Origin: an uncultured Opitutales bacterium
Lineage (GTDB): Bacteria > Verrucomicrobiota > Verrucomicrobiia > Opitutales > Intestinicryptomonadaceae
Direction of reading: 5' to 3'
Length of the DNA stretch: 64,000 nt
Assembly (NCBI GenBank): GCA_944390805.1
Contig: CALXQW010000041.1
Location: 62,001-126,000 of the forward strand
How positions within the stretch are numbered: the first letter of the stretch is position 1; each line of letters starts with the position of its first letter. The translations under genes and the position numbers were made by a program. Below the pieces are notes generated by a model. The model was not told where the DNA came from. It was given only the letters and a program-made list of their open reading frames with translations, and did no database searches. This document shows, in pieces, positions 16,616 to 26,758 of the stretch.

Positions 16616-19600
16616 AAAACGAAAAACCGGAAATTTTCAAGAATGAGAGGGCTCTGGCTTCTGCCGGATCAGGCAAGACGTACACGCTCACAAACCGTTT
16701 CATAGCATTGTCGCTGAACTCGGCTCCTGATAGAATCTGCGCGCTGACATTCACAAGAAAAAGTGCCGCGGAATTTCTCGATAAAATACTTGGCAAGCTT
16801 TCCGCGGCTGCGCTCGACGAAAACGCCGCACAGGCGCTATCCAAGGACATAAGTGCACTAGCAGGATGCCAGAAACTTGGGAGGAAAGATTTTCTCAATC
16901 TGCTTGTGAAGATTGCAAAAGCCCTGCCCCGGATAAGATTGTGCACGATAGACTCGTTCTGTTCTTCGCTGATAAAGTCTTTTGCGCCGGAGATGGGAAT
17001 CTACGGGAATATAGACATACTTGACTCTTACGGGGAGAAATCTGCCGCAAAGAGGGCTATGGAAACGGTATTCGACACATTGTCCAAAGATGACAAATTG
17101 TTGGCAGAATTTGCCGAGACCGTAAAGAGGGCCTCCTTTGGCAAAGACGGAAAGACCGTATTTGACAACGCCATGGGTTATGTGAAAGACCTGCGCGGGC
17201 TATGGATGAGATATCCGGACGAATCTCTCTGGGGAAATGAAGGAGTATTTGCCGCAGATGCGGCAAATTTCGACGATGCCGATTATCTCGATGCGCTCGA
17301 TTCTCTAAGAGCGCTGGAAGAGAAGAATCTAAGTGCCGTGGTAAAATACTTTGAGGATTCTCGCCCCGGCAACACAAAGAAGGCCACATCAAAGATATTC
17401 CCGCAGATAGCGGAAAACCGCAGAGAGAATCATGGGAAACTAATAAAGGTAGAGTACGAATATAAGAATAAGATTCTGACCATATCAGACCGTGCGGCGG
17501 AACTCATAGACAGGCTTATAACAAATCTCCTGGGGGGAGAGATAATGTTGTCGTGCGATTCCGCCCGCGCTATAGCAAAGATTCTGCGCGCCTGGAACGA
17601 CGCATATTTTGAGACGAGCATTCTGCGTGGAAAGATGTCTTTCTCCGACATGCCCGAACTTCTCTCCGCGCCGCAGAACAGGCCTGCAAGAGAGATAGTG
17701 GAATACAAGTTGGATTCGCGCATAGACCATTGGCTGTTCGACGAATTTCAAGATACGTCTCGCCCGCAATGGGCGGTTTTTGAAAATTTGATAGGAGAGA
17801 TCTTACAGGGAGAAGAATACGGACGAACATTTTATTATGTGGGCGACGTCAAGCAGTCCATATACGGCTGGAGAGGCGGAGACCCAGATCTATTCGACGA
17901 AATATTCAAAAGATACTCGCCCAATATATGCGCCGCAAAGCCCATGAACATATCCTACAGATCTGTTCCTTGCGTAATTTCCACAGTCAACGGGCTCTTT
18001 GGCGACAGCGGCTTAATACGGGATCATTTTCTTTGGGCGGCCGCAGACAAGTGGCTTGGAGTCTGGCAAGACCATATCTCCCGGTTTGACTCGCAAGATA
18101 TTACCGATGTTAATGCTGCGCAAACAGCCGGCTGCGTGGCTCTTGCGAGTGTACCAAAAGATAAAGACTCCGGCAATATTGCAAGATGCATTTACAAGCT
18201 TATATCGGAAATCGGCGTAAGGCGCAGACAGCTAAGCTGCGCGGTACTTGTACAAGATAACAAGTACGCGCAAGAAATTGCAGAATCACTGCGCAGTCTT
18301 GCGGCAGAGGAAGGCAACAAAGACTTTCCTCCCGTCTCTTGCGAGCTCGACAAAAACATAGTTTACGACAACCCTACCTGCTGCGCAATAGCGGCTCTCG
18401 CAAGTTTACTTGCGCATCCGGAAGACACCGCCGCACGCGGATATATAAACATGACGCCTCTTCGCGGATTTGCCGGAAATGATTTTGAATTATTAGACAA
18501 CCTGCGCAATCTTGCCCAAAATTACGGATACGCCACACTTGTAGAAAAGGCGGCCGAATATCTGCTGCAAAAAGATGCCGCACCCGACAAATTCACCCGA
18601 GAAAGGCTCTACCAAATGCGCCTAATTGCGCGCAAGTTCGACAATACCCGCGGAGGCGATGCTGCCGACTTTACCGAATATCTTGAGACTGCCTCAATGA
18701 GGGAAACGTCCGCCGTTGGGACGATAGAGATAATGACCATACACAAATCAAAGGGATTGGATTTCGACGTAGTATTTCTCCCCGACACGGCAAAGGCGCC
18801 ATCGCGGCTAGGATTTGAGGTGGTGCATTCAGATGGCGAAGTTAGCATACTCAAGCTTCCGTGCGAGACAATCTGCTCTTTCAGCCCTGCCTTGCACGAT
18901 GCAAGACAATCGGCAAGAGAACGGGCCGATTTTGACACTCTGTGCAAATTCTACGTTGCATCAACCCGCGCAAAGCGCGCAGTGTATTTTATTAGGGAAC
19001 AGAAGAAATCCGACGAAGACCCTGCTGCGAAAAAATCAGGGAACCCCGATTCGGACTTCTCAAAACTTCTCTTTGATTATTTCAGCACACAGCTGCGGAA
19101 AAAACTCTCCGGCGAAGGAGAAATAATGTTGTCAACAGGTTCAGATCTGAGCTGGTATGAAAATATAACTGCCCATGAAGCCGCAGACAACAATTCCGAA
19201 GACAAGATAGATCATGCAGCGGAACTATCGCGCTTGTTAGCGGCAAAAGAATTTTCAGAGAAGCTATCCTTCCTAAGGGCAAAAAAAGCTATACGCCCAT
19301 CTCAAAGAGAAGAGAGGGAAGAATTCGGCATAGATTCCTTGTCTACGGCAAACAAACAACATTCATCGGCGCGAGAGGAAGGAATTCTTGTGCATGAGTC
19401 TTTAGCCGCCTGCGCATCCGCAAAGACAATGCAAGAAGCGCTATCATTAGCACTGGATTATGCCGATGAGAGCGAATTTGCGTTAGATATTAAGGATAGC
19501 GTAAAAACACTCTTAAAAGAGTTTTTATCAGACAAATTAATGTTTGAAATATTTAAGAAAGAAGATGCAACTGAGGCCCGATCTGAAGAGCAATTTGCAT

Positions 19601-19869
19601 GCGTCCTAAGCGACACCCCTGTGAGGGGAATCTTCGACCGCATAGATATTCTACGCGGTAAAGACGGCAGGCCCGCATCTGCAAGAATACTTGAGTTTAA
19701 AACAGATTCCGCCGCCGTTTCCCGCGGCGACTTTCTAAACAGACACTATAGGCAAGCCCGCATCTACGCCGAAAGCGCCGCTATCCTATTAAATCTGCCG
19801 CCGGAAAAAATAAAAGTTGTTTTGATATCCGTAAGAGGCCGCTTTGCAGAAGAAATTTTGATTCAATAG
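16612..19869 (+). CDS. AddA-like UvrD-family helicase/nuclease subunit
   Basis: A GTG start at 16612 overlaps the previous stop (GTGA), giving 1085 residues. SF1A helicase motifs are clear: Walker A LASAGSGKTYTL (about 15-26), motif Ia ALTFTRKSAAEF, motif II WLFDEFQDTS, motif III YVGDVKQSIYGWRGGDP, motif V IMTIHKSKGLDFDVVFLPD and motif VI FYVASTRAKRAVY. The C terminus has a RecB-like nuclease region (ILVHESLAA, then RGIFDRIDIL and ILEFKTDS). With the AddB-like partner it forms a two-nuclease AddAB-type complex rather than RecBCD. No recC or recD gene is nearby. Confidence 0.9.
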   Translation: MKNEKPEIFKNERALASAGSGKTYTLTNRFIALSLNSAPDRICALTFTRKSAAEFLDKILGKLSAAALDENAAQALSKDISALAGCQKLGRKDFLNLLVKIAKALPRIRLCTIDSFCSSLIKSFAPEMGIYGNIDILDSYGEKSAAKRAMETVFDTLSKDDKLLAEFAETVKRASFGKDGKTVFDNAMGYVKDLRGLWMRYPDESLWGNEGVFAADAANFDDADYLDALDSLRALEEKNLSAVVKYFEDSRPGNTKKATSKIFPQIAENRRENHGKLIKVEYEYKNKILTISDRAAELIDRLITNLLGGEIMLSCDSARAIAKILRAWNDAYFETSILRGKMSFSDMPELLSAPQNRPAREIVEYKLDSRIDHWLFDEFQDTSRPQWAVFENLIGEILQGEEYGRTFYYVGDVKQSIYGWRGGDPDLFDEIFKRYSPNICAAKPMNISYRSVPCVISTVNGLFGDSGLIRDHFLWAAADKWLGVWQDHISRFDSQDITDVNAAQTAGCVALASVPKDKDSGNIARCIYKLISEIGVRRRQLSCAVLVQDNKYAQEIAESLRSLAAEEGNKDFPPVSCELDKNIVYDNPTCCAIAALASLLAHPEDTAARGYINMTPLRGFAGNDFELLDNLRNLAQNYGYATLVEKAAEYLLQKDAAPDKFTRERLYQMRLIARKFDNTRGGDAADFTEYLETASMRETSAVGTIEIMTIHKSKGLDFDVVFLPDTAKAPSRLGFEVVHSDGEVSILKLPCETICSFSPALHDARQSARERADFDTLCKFYVASTRAKRAVYFIREQKKSDEDPAAKKSGNPDSDFSKLLFDYFSTQLRKKLSGEGEIMLSTGSDLSWYENITAHEAADNNSEDKIDHAAELSRLLAAKEFSEKLSFLRAKKAIRPSQREEREEFGIDSLSTANKQHSSAREEGILVHESLAACASAKTMQEALSLALDYADESEFALDIKDSVKTLLKEFLSDKLMFEIFKKEDATEARSEEQFACVLSDTPVRGIFDRIDILRGKDGRPASARILEFKTDSAAVSRGDFLNRHYRQARIYAESAAILLNLPPEKIKVVLISVRGRFAEEILIQ

Positions 19870-19889
19870 AAATATCAAAAAATCCCACA

Positions 19890-19924
19890 TTTCCTCCCGG
19901 CAGAAATTTTCATACGGGAGGAAA
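19890..19924. terminator. Hairpin between convergent genes, possible terminator
   Basis: The 10-bp stem TTTCCTCCCG (19890-19899) pairs with CGGGAGGAAA (19915-19924) between the AddA-like gene (+) and the GH43-like gene (-). There is no good T run on either side, so termination is uncertain. Confidence 0.35.
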
Positions 19925-19993
19925 GAGAAGCGGCAAAAGCATGTTTTTTATGCCGGTAGAAAAAAAGTAGTTAACGTACCAGCACAAATAAAA

Positions 19994-21022
19994 CTACTCT
20001 ATCTTCCAAGAATTGCGCCATACAATCTTTGGAGTTCCGTCGGCATCAAAAGTTATGGGAAGCCATATATACTTACCCTCTATGGGATGCTCCGGTGTCC
20101 AGATGTCGAACATGGCTATATATAGGTCTTTTGTAGGATGTTTTATTATAAAAGAGCTCTGTCCGCCAAAGGTTTTATCCGGACCAAGCTTGTTTATGGG
20201 ATTTACCCCCGATGTGGGATTCCCGAGAAATTCAAAAGGTCCAAATATGGAGTTCGCCTTAAGCAATCGCGCGGTATTTGGCGCCCAACCAGAAGATCCG
20301 GAACCTAATAGAAAAAATTTGCCGTCCTTAAAAAATCCAGCCGGAGCCTCTGTTTTAAGAGGGATTCCCTCCAATACCTTAACAGAGGAATCTATCGGTG
20401 TTTTATATTCCTCGTCAAACTTTGTCAGGCAGAAGGCCTTGTCGGGCTTGCGCACGGCAAGATGCCAAAGATCTCCATTGCCGTCTACAAACAAGAAGAA
20501 ATCTCCAGTCCCCTTTTGAGCTGCCGCGCATAAGACCCTGTGGGAATATTTAAACGGCCCTTCCGGAGAATCCGCCTGGGCAACCCCCAGATAAGCAGTA
20601 TCATACCCCTTGCCCTTCTCGTATAATTTAAAGTACGCCATGTACTTTTTTGTACGGGCGCAATAAATAACTTTAGGCCGCTCAAGTATGCATCCGTATG
20701 CGATATGGCTGTCCGGATTATCGTAATCAACAGATAAAACAACGCCAAGATCTTCCCAATTCATCAGATCTTTAGACTTATAGGCATGTATTCCGCCGTC
20801 GGCCTTCTGCGCCTCAGACTTCCCCCAGATCTTATGCTCTCCATACCAATAGAAGTTTCCATCTGCAAAAATCACGCCGCCGCCATGAGCGTTTATAGGT
20901 TTGCCTTCCGTATCCAGCCAGATTGCCCCAGGCTTAAATTCTGTCATGTGGGTTTTCTCCACACAGAAGCCCATAACAAAAGAAGTTAATAATATCACAA
21001 GAGATAAAAGGACTGATTTCAT
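19994..21022 (-). CDS. Secreted GH43-like glycoside hydrolase
   Basis: This 342-residue protein has a signal peptide (MKSVLLSLVILLTSFVMGFC). The rest is a five-bladed beta-propeller pattern of the GH43 type: INAHGGGVIFADGNFYWYGEH at the first blade, a GKGYDTAYLGVAQADSPEGPF segment, EAPAGFFKDGKFFLLGSGSSGW carrying the probable general-acid Glu, and a late GQSSFI segment. The first-blade sequence resembles the galactan beta-galactosidase branch, which lacks the canonical Asp base, but this is from memory. It probably trims galactose- or arabinose-containing glycans outside the cytoplasm. It is a single gene at the edge of the large gene desert. Confidence 0.82.
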   Translation of the reverse strand: MKSVLLSLVILLTSFVMGFCVEKTHMTEFKPGAIWLDTEGKPINAHGGGVIFADGNFYWYGEHKIWGKSEAQKADGGIHAYKSKDLMNWEDLGVVLSVDYDNPDSHIAYGCILERPKVIYCARTKKYMAYFKLYEKGKGYDTAYLGVAQADSPEGPFKYSHRVLCAAAQKGTGDFFLFVDGNGDLWHLAVRKPDKAFCLTKFDEEYKTPIDSSVKVLEGIPLKTEAPAGFFKDGKFFLLGSGSSGWAPNTARLLKANSIFGPFEFLGNPTSGVNPINKLGPDKTFGGQSSFIIKHPTKDLYIAMFDIWTPEHPIEGKYIWLPITFDADGTPKIVWRNSWKIE

Positions 21023-22509
21023 GAAAAAATTTCTATCCGGCTAATGAATATGTAGTCAAGCCGCAACCGCCCAAAACACTGCATAAAAAAATATAACCGT
21101 GGATAAATGAAATATTCTTATATATTGATATACACTTCTATTTTCAGACTACCATAATAAGAATATAACCAGAACTCTCGTAGTTTACCATTTATAAAAA
21201 ACTATTTTTATAATGATATATGCGGCAAAGAATATCTAAGAATCTCTTGCAAAGACTTTTAGAGAACATTAAGAAAACCCAAGTTATTATACTTCAAGAA
21301 ATAAGAACTTTTCCCAAAAGATAGATAAAGATGAACATATCTTATTTTTCAGTACCTTGCTCGCAAAGATGAAGGATATTTCTTTACAATGTTTAGCAAA
21401 TGAAACCTTCAAAATATTTATAATCTAAGAGAAAGATCTTATCAAATAAGGGACTTATCAATTAGAGCATTAGCAGAAGAAAAACGGTGCGTATAATAAG
21501 AAATACATGGGAGTAAAATTAACGGAAAGAATTATATGATGAAATATATTTCTCAGGTATTCGTGCAAGGAATCTGCAATGAAGACATTAGAAGGAAGAA
21601 GCATGTATAAACCATAAGATATGGGAAGAAATTATGAGAATAATAGAACAATAAGACATATTATATATTGGAAGAGAGAACATTCCCGCAGCAATATGCC
21701 CCACCCTATTGTGTTTTAACTGTCCTCTGGGAGGAACTTTGCATTATACAATAGAAAGAAATTTGAGATATATTAGTTCCTTGGCACAACAAGAGTTCAA
21801 AAGCATAAAATGAAATTAGCGAGTAAAAGCGGAAATAATTAAGCAATACGATAGGGCTATAAAGGAATAATGGCATTAATATTAAAACAGCGCCCTATCC
21901 AACAGACATTTTATATAAGTGATAGATAAAAAAAGCCTTTCTGCATAGAAATTTGAATATATAGAATCTGTTTTTAGGAGCTTGAGGGCAGAATGAATAA
22001 AGATCCTCTTAGGGAATTGGTATAAAGGCGCACTCCCCTACCCTACTATATGAAGGAATTTAATTTTATAGAGGACCTTTTCCCATGTAAAGAAAGGAAA
22101 ACACATAAAGGAAATAGAGATTCAGAAGAAAATACGGAGAAGGAAAAAACATTTGAGCTTAAGGCAAGCACAAATCCGCCAAGATATGGATAGGCTTATT
22201 AAGCACGTTATGTTTGTAAAAAAAATGATACATATATGCATTAAGCGCAGAAGCTATAAAAAAGATATTTGTCTCTAAATACCATTCTTGGAGGAATTAG
22301 ACATACAAAAAAGCGCATTTCACAAAAGAAGAATGTAAAAAAGAAGAGAAAGCGAATAACAATGAGCCTACCGCAGACGAAAAAGCAATATTGTTCTACC
22401 ACAAGCAAAGGAAACGGCAATATAGAGGTTTTAACACAAGAAAAGAGTGTAAGAATGATGAAAAGAGGCTTTTTTAGGGGAAAACCCTTTTAAAGAGGCA
22501 ATAAAAGAA

Positions 22510-22525
22510 TGTTCCACGTGGAACA
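22510..22525. promoter_or_regulatory. parS: parS-type ParB binding site
   Basis: TGTTCCACGTGGAACA is a perfect 16-bp palindrome. It differs from the classic TGTTTCACGTGAAACA by one symmetric change and matches parS variants known from other bacteria. It lies in non-coding DNA upstream of mnmG. Confidence 0.85.
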
Positions 22526-22750
22526 TTTGCACATAGACAAGAAGTAAGAATACGCAAAAAAGAGATAAGGGCAAAAAAGACTAACAGAAACATGCTTAAG
22601 AGGAGTAAACTACACACCGAACAAAGAACCCAGCACGCCACTAACAAAACGTAGAAATCTTCAAAAAAAAAGACAAAGAGCAAAAAAATGCATAAGAGAA
22701 GACTTTTTGACAGAAGATAGAAACGAAAGACTTAGAAGAAAACTAAGGAA

Positions 22751-22766
22751 TGTTCCACGTGGAACA
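22751..22766. promoter_or_regulatory. parS: parS-type ParB binding site
   Basis: A second exact copy of TGTTCCACGTGGAACA lies 241 bases after the first. Both are preceded by GAA and followed by TT, so even the flanks resemble each other. Confidence 0.85.
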
Positions 22767-23627
22767 TTCTTTGTTGGCAAAGCGGAGTCTTTTTTATTTA
22801 CGGACAGCAAAGAATAAAAAAATGGGCCTTTTAAGGCAAAAAATGCATAGTAAGGTATCAAAACAGGGGTAAAATCGATTTTAAGGGTATTTTTGCGCGT
22901 TTTAGGGCATATTTGCAAAAAATAGCGCATTTTTGTAAGAAAAATTCAGAAAAGAAAGTTCAATTAAGATAAGAAGAGCCGTTTAACTTTTCTGAGCAAA
23001 AGAAGAAAAAAAGCACAGTAAAACAAAAACGAGAAAGCGCACCAAAGATCTTATCAATTACTCAAAAACAATTCCCATCGCAGAACTCAAAAAAGTGGCA
23101 GAAAAAAAACTGTAAAAGCAAAAAGAATTCCTTCATGGGAAAATAAAAAGTCTTATAATTGGATAGGGGAGGGAAGAACAAAGCCAAGGCAGATACCATT
23201 CAGAGTAATACTGCAAAACAAAGAAAAGCAGCCAACAAAAAAACATACAAGAAGAAAAGATTGCTGGGAGAGAAAAACAACAAAGAATAAAGCCATCTTA
23301 AGAAAAGATTTTTCATATCGTAAGCGAGCAATGAGAAAACAGAATCAATCTATACAAAGATGAGCATAAAAAAAATACCCATTTCTCAAATAAAAAAAAG
23401 ACCATAACAAGAAGCCAAAAAACAAAAGAGATATTACCCAAGAACTTAAAAACCAAATATTTGCTAGACCCCTCAAAAAAAAGAAAAAAAAGAATACTCC
23501 TTAGACAAGAACAAAAAAGGAGTGGGGTGAATAGAGAAAACTTATTCTTATTGCATAAGACAGGCATTTAACAACAAAAAGCTAAATTGCCGTATAATTG
23601 CAGGCGTCAACGCAGCAGATATAAAAA

Positions 23628-23643
23628 AGTTCCACGTGGAACA
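23628..23643. promoter_or_regulatory. parS: parS-type ParB binding site (one mismatch)
   Basis: AGTTCCACGTGGAACA has the same 14-bp core as the other two sites, with the first base changed. It is the site nearest to mnmG. Confidence 0.78.
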
Positions 23644-24303
23644 TTTAGATATATATAAATATTAGATTTAGTATTTTTTGCGGATACACCCAGGCAGACA
23701 TCTAAAAACAGCAAGAAAAAAAGAAGATACGCTAAAAGCTATCAGCAAAGTATTTAGCAAAAAAATAGGGCAGATTCAGAAAAGATTTACGTCTTACTTA
23801 AATGGCTATTGCAGTGCAAAATGTCTAAAAAAGTATGTCTCCAAAAGGAAGCAAAAAAATATATTTGTATATCAAAGAGGAAAAGAAGCCCTGCATAAAA
23901 AATATTTCCGGAAGGGGAAGAATACGCATCAAAAAAAATATGAGATATTCCCTTATTGAGAAAATTTTGAGAAAAAAGCAAGGGTAGGGGACACAACATA
24001 AAAGCGGAGAAAATAGGGGATAAAATAATAAGCGTGAATAAGAAAACTGCTCCTTGCATTGCAAAGCAAATAAAGGGAATATGAAGATATAAGTTCTATA
24101 GAAAAAGCAACAGATAATCATAGACAAAAAAGATAGAAAAAAGAAAAATTCCCATTAATAATAAAACATCTCCTATAATAAAAGATATGCTTTTGCCGCC
24201 TTTTATAAAAGAACCTTTTTATGCGGCCGACAGTTAATAAGCATATATGCTTGAAAAATATCCATATTGAAATTTTATCTCGATGCTGTTTTGAAGAAAA
24301 AAT

Positions 24304-26289
24304 ATGCTTAGAACAGATAAATTCAATCCTTACGACGTAATAGTCTGCGGAGCGGGGCATGCTGGCTGCGAAGCCGCCCTTGCCGCTGCGCGCATGGGGT
24401 TGGACACCCTCCTTATAACAGGCAATCTGGACACCATTGCCCAGATGAGCTGCAATCCATCTATCGGCGGCCTGGCTAAGGGAAATATTGTAAGGGAAAT
24501 AGACGCCCTGGGTGGGGAAATGGCCGTAAATGCCGACGCCACAGGAATTCAATTCAGGGTGCTAAACTCTTCAAAAGGACCTGCCGTTCAAGGCCCAAGA
24601 GCCCAGTGCGACAAAAAAGCATATCAATTCAGAATGAAAGAAGTTCTGGAAAGAACAGAAAAACTCTCAGTATTTCAGGCAATAGCAACAGAACTTCTAA
24701 TAGATGGACAAAAGGCGGCGGGAGTATCTACAAATATGGGAATTTGCCTATATGGAAAAACCGTTATTCTTACAACGGGAACATTCCTTAAAGGGCTTAT
24801 GCATGTAGGCTCGGCAAAGACAGAGGGAGGCCGCATGGGAGATTTCTGCTCAAGAAGCTTGTCTGGCTCACTAATGAAAGCTGGCATAGAGCTCGACAGG
24901 CTGAAGACGGGAACCCCCGCGCGAATACTTGGAAAGAGCATAGATTTTTCCCTATGCGTTCCGCAGGGAGGAGACGAGACTCCGGAGCTGTTTGCCTTCT
25001 ACGACACAAGGGAATCTTGCGCAAGCAGCGGAACCAGGAAGGCAGAGTCTCTCAAAGATTCGGGAAAAGAAACCTCATCTGTTTACGAACAAGATAAATG
25101 CATAAGAGAAGGAATAGCCAAAGAGGATTACTCCGATATATGGAAGAAGCTCTCATTTGGAGATTTTGAAGGCTTTGGCAAGAACCAAATTTTATGCTAC
25201 GAAACGCACACCACGGAAAAGACTGCGGACATCATCAGGTCAAACCTAAAAAGAAGCGCTATGTACGGGGGAATGATTCATGGCATTGGCCCGAGGTACT
25301 GTCCTAGTATAGAAGATAAGATAGTGCGCTTTGCCGACAAGCCTACGCACAGGCTGTATCTTGAGCCGGAAGGAAGATTCTCAGACGAATGGTACATTAA
25401 TGGACTGTCAACTTCCATGCCGGTAGACGTGCAACTTGAAATTATAAGAAGCGTTACAGGTCTTGAACGGGCACAGATGATGCGTCCGGCTTATGCCGTT
25501 GAATACGATTTTGCCCCGCCAACACAAATTTCAAATACGCTTGAATCTAAAGTTGTTGAGGGGTTATTTTGCGCAGGCCAGATAAATGGAACCAGCGGAT
25601 ATGAAGAGGCGGCAGGGCAGGGGCTGGTTGCCGGAGTTAATGCCGCTGCAAAGGTTTTGGGCTTAAGGCCGCTTGTGCTCGGACGCCACGAAAGCTACAT
25701 AGGAACCCTCATAGACGACCTATCTACAAAAGGCACGCAAGAGCCCTACAGAATGTTTACCAGCAGGGCGGAATTTAGACTTCTTTTAAACCACAATAGC
25801 GCCGAGCTCAGAATGTTCGAGCATGCAAAAGCCTACGGGCTTGTAGATAAGGACAGGCTCTCAAAAATGCAGGACAAATTGCACGCGGTTGAGCATTGGA
25901 CAAAGAGAGTTGAATCTGACATAGGACTTGCGGCAAAACTAAAAAGGCAAGATATTCCCAACCCAGAGGCAATTATGCCCGCAGGTTTTCTATCTTTGCC
26001 AAAGTCGGCAAGAGCCGAGGTTTTATACAGGGTTATATTTGGCGGATACCTTGCTCGGGAGTTAAGACAGATAGAAAAAATGGGTTCTCTTGAAGGAGTA
26101 AAAATCCCGCCGGATATGGACTTTGCAAAAGTCTCCGGACTTAGGATAGAAGCCGCACAGAAGCTCTCAAAAATGCGGCCAAACACGATAGGGCAAGCCT
26201 CGAGGATATCCGGAGTTTCCCCCGCAGACGTTAACGTTTTGGCAGTTGCAGTAAAAGCCTTTGGGCGGCGCGCAAAAAAAGACCGCTGA
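24304..26289 (+). CDS. mnmG: tRNA uridine-5-carboxymethylaminomethyl modification enzyme MnmG (GidA)
   Basis: This 661-residue protein has the FAD-binding VCGAGHAGCEAA (14-25), the MnmG signature MSCNPSIGGLAKGNIVREIDALGG (about 48-71), the GPAVQGPRAQ segment, and the second signature GQINGTSGYEEAAGQGL. It forms, with MnmE, the complex that adds cmnm5 to the wobble uridine of some tRNAs. The sequence carries about 50 extra, mostly hydrophilic residues between LFAFYDTRE (about 230) and ILCYETHT (about 296) compared with typical MnmG. mnmG often sits at the replication origin with rsmG-parAB; here parS sites lie upstream but rsmG does not follow. Confidence 0.97.
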   Translation: MLRTDKFNPYDVIVCGAGHAGCEAALAAARMGLDTLLITGNLDTIAQMSCNPSIGGLAKGNIVREIDALGGEMAVNADATGIQFRVLNSSKGPAVQGPRAQCDKKAYQFRMKEVLERTEKLSVFQAIATELLIDGQKAAGVSTNMGICLYGKTVILTTGTFLKGLMHVGSAKTEGGRMGDFCSRSLSGSLMKAGIELDRLKTGTPARILGKSIDFSLCVPQGGDETPELFAFYDTRESCASSGTRKAESLKDSGKETSSVYEQDKCIREGIAKEDYSDIWKKLSFGDFEGFGKNQILCYETHTTEKTADIIRSNLKRSAMYGGMIHGIGPRYCPSIEDKIVRFADKPTHRLYLEPEGRFSDEWYINGLSTSMPVDVQLEIIRSVTGLERAQMMRPAYAVEYDFAPPTQISNTLESKVVEGLFCAGQINGTSGYEEAAGQGLVAGVNAAAKVLGLRPLVLGRHESYIGTLIDDLSTKGTQEPYRMFTSRAEFRLLLNHNSAELRMFEHAKAYGLVDKDRLSKMQDKLHAVEHWTKRVESDIGLAAKLKRQDIPNPEAIMPAGFLSLPKSARAEVLYRVIFGGYLARELRQIEKMGSLEGVKIPPDMDFAKVSGLRIEAAQKLSKMRPNTIGQASRISGVSPADVNVLAVAVKAFGRRAKKDR

Positions 26290-26492
26290 CCTTTCCCAAC
26301 TCTTATTAAAACCTATATATTTTATATTAAGCATTATGAATATGCTTTATAAATAAATATACAAGAAATGTTGCTTTTATAGAAAAATATTTCATGCAAA
26401 CAAATTGCAGCTTGTTTCTAAGAGCAAATAAGAGTTCCGCGTTCCGCAAACATCTTACAATATTTTGGAAAAAGAAAATAAAGAGAAAAAAC

Positions 26493-26756
26493 ATGATGGA
26501 ATTTCTCCCCGCTACGATATTTTTCCTATTTTTAATAGGTGCCGCTATAAGTATAAATAAGCTTATATATCTGCTATATTCCGGAGACGCGCTTACGCAT
26601 TTCTGCGAAACGCACATAGACAAGCGCCAAGATCCCCACGCTTTTGAATGCTGGTACAAACAAAAAAAGCTTTTATATATCTGCACTACAATAGTTTTCT
26701 CGGCGGGAGTATTGATATCTCTTCCATTCCTAATCTCTGCCCTGTACGAAAGATAA
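26493..26756 (+). CDS. Small two-helix membrane protein of unknown function
   Basis: The start is taken at ATG 26493, after AAAGAGAAAA, in a frame open from 26394; this gives 87 residues. Two hydrophobic segments (about residues 5-27 and 61-82) flank a charged loop with HFCETHIDKRQDPHAFECWYKQKK, which contains two Cys and three His. No family is recognised. It ends two bases before the convergent FAD-lipoprotein gene, with no terminator visible between them. Confidence 0.5.
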   Translation: MMEFLPATIFFLFLIGAAISINKLIYLLYSGDALTHFCETHIDKRQDPHAFECWYKQKKLLYICTTIVFSAGVLISLPFLISALYER

Positions 26757-26758
26757 AA

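Larger units (their letters stand above)
21023..24303. other. 3.3-kb gene desert with parS sites, probable centromere/origin-proximal region
   Basis: No frame in this stretch has convincing coding character. The few open frames (for example 22269-22493 and 23678-23959 on plus) are lysine-rich by-products of A-rich DNA. The first 1.2 kb is simply AT-rich. From about 22260 to 24160 the plus strand is strongly purine-rich, with repeated AAGAAAAG-like runs and few pyrimidines. Three near-identical parS-type palindromes lie at 22510, 22751 and 23628. One DnaA-box-like CGTGGATAA (one mismatch) lies at 21098-21106; I saw no perfect TTATCCACA and no cluster. mnmG, often an origin neighbour in bacteria, follows directly. 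rsmG, parA, parB and dnaA are not in the window. Confidence 0.65.

Noticed and set aside
22269..23959. Lysine-rich frames in the desert (22269-22493, 23678-23959)
   Set aside because: They arise from A-rich DNA, lack start signals and resemble no protein family; the region also contains parS sites.
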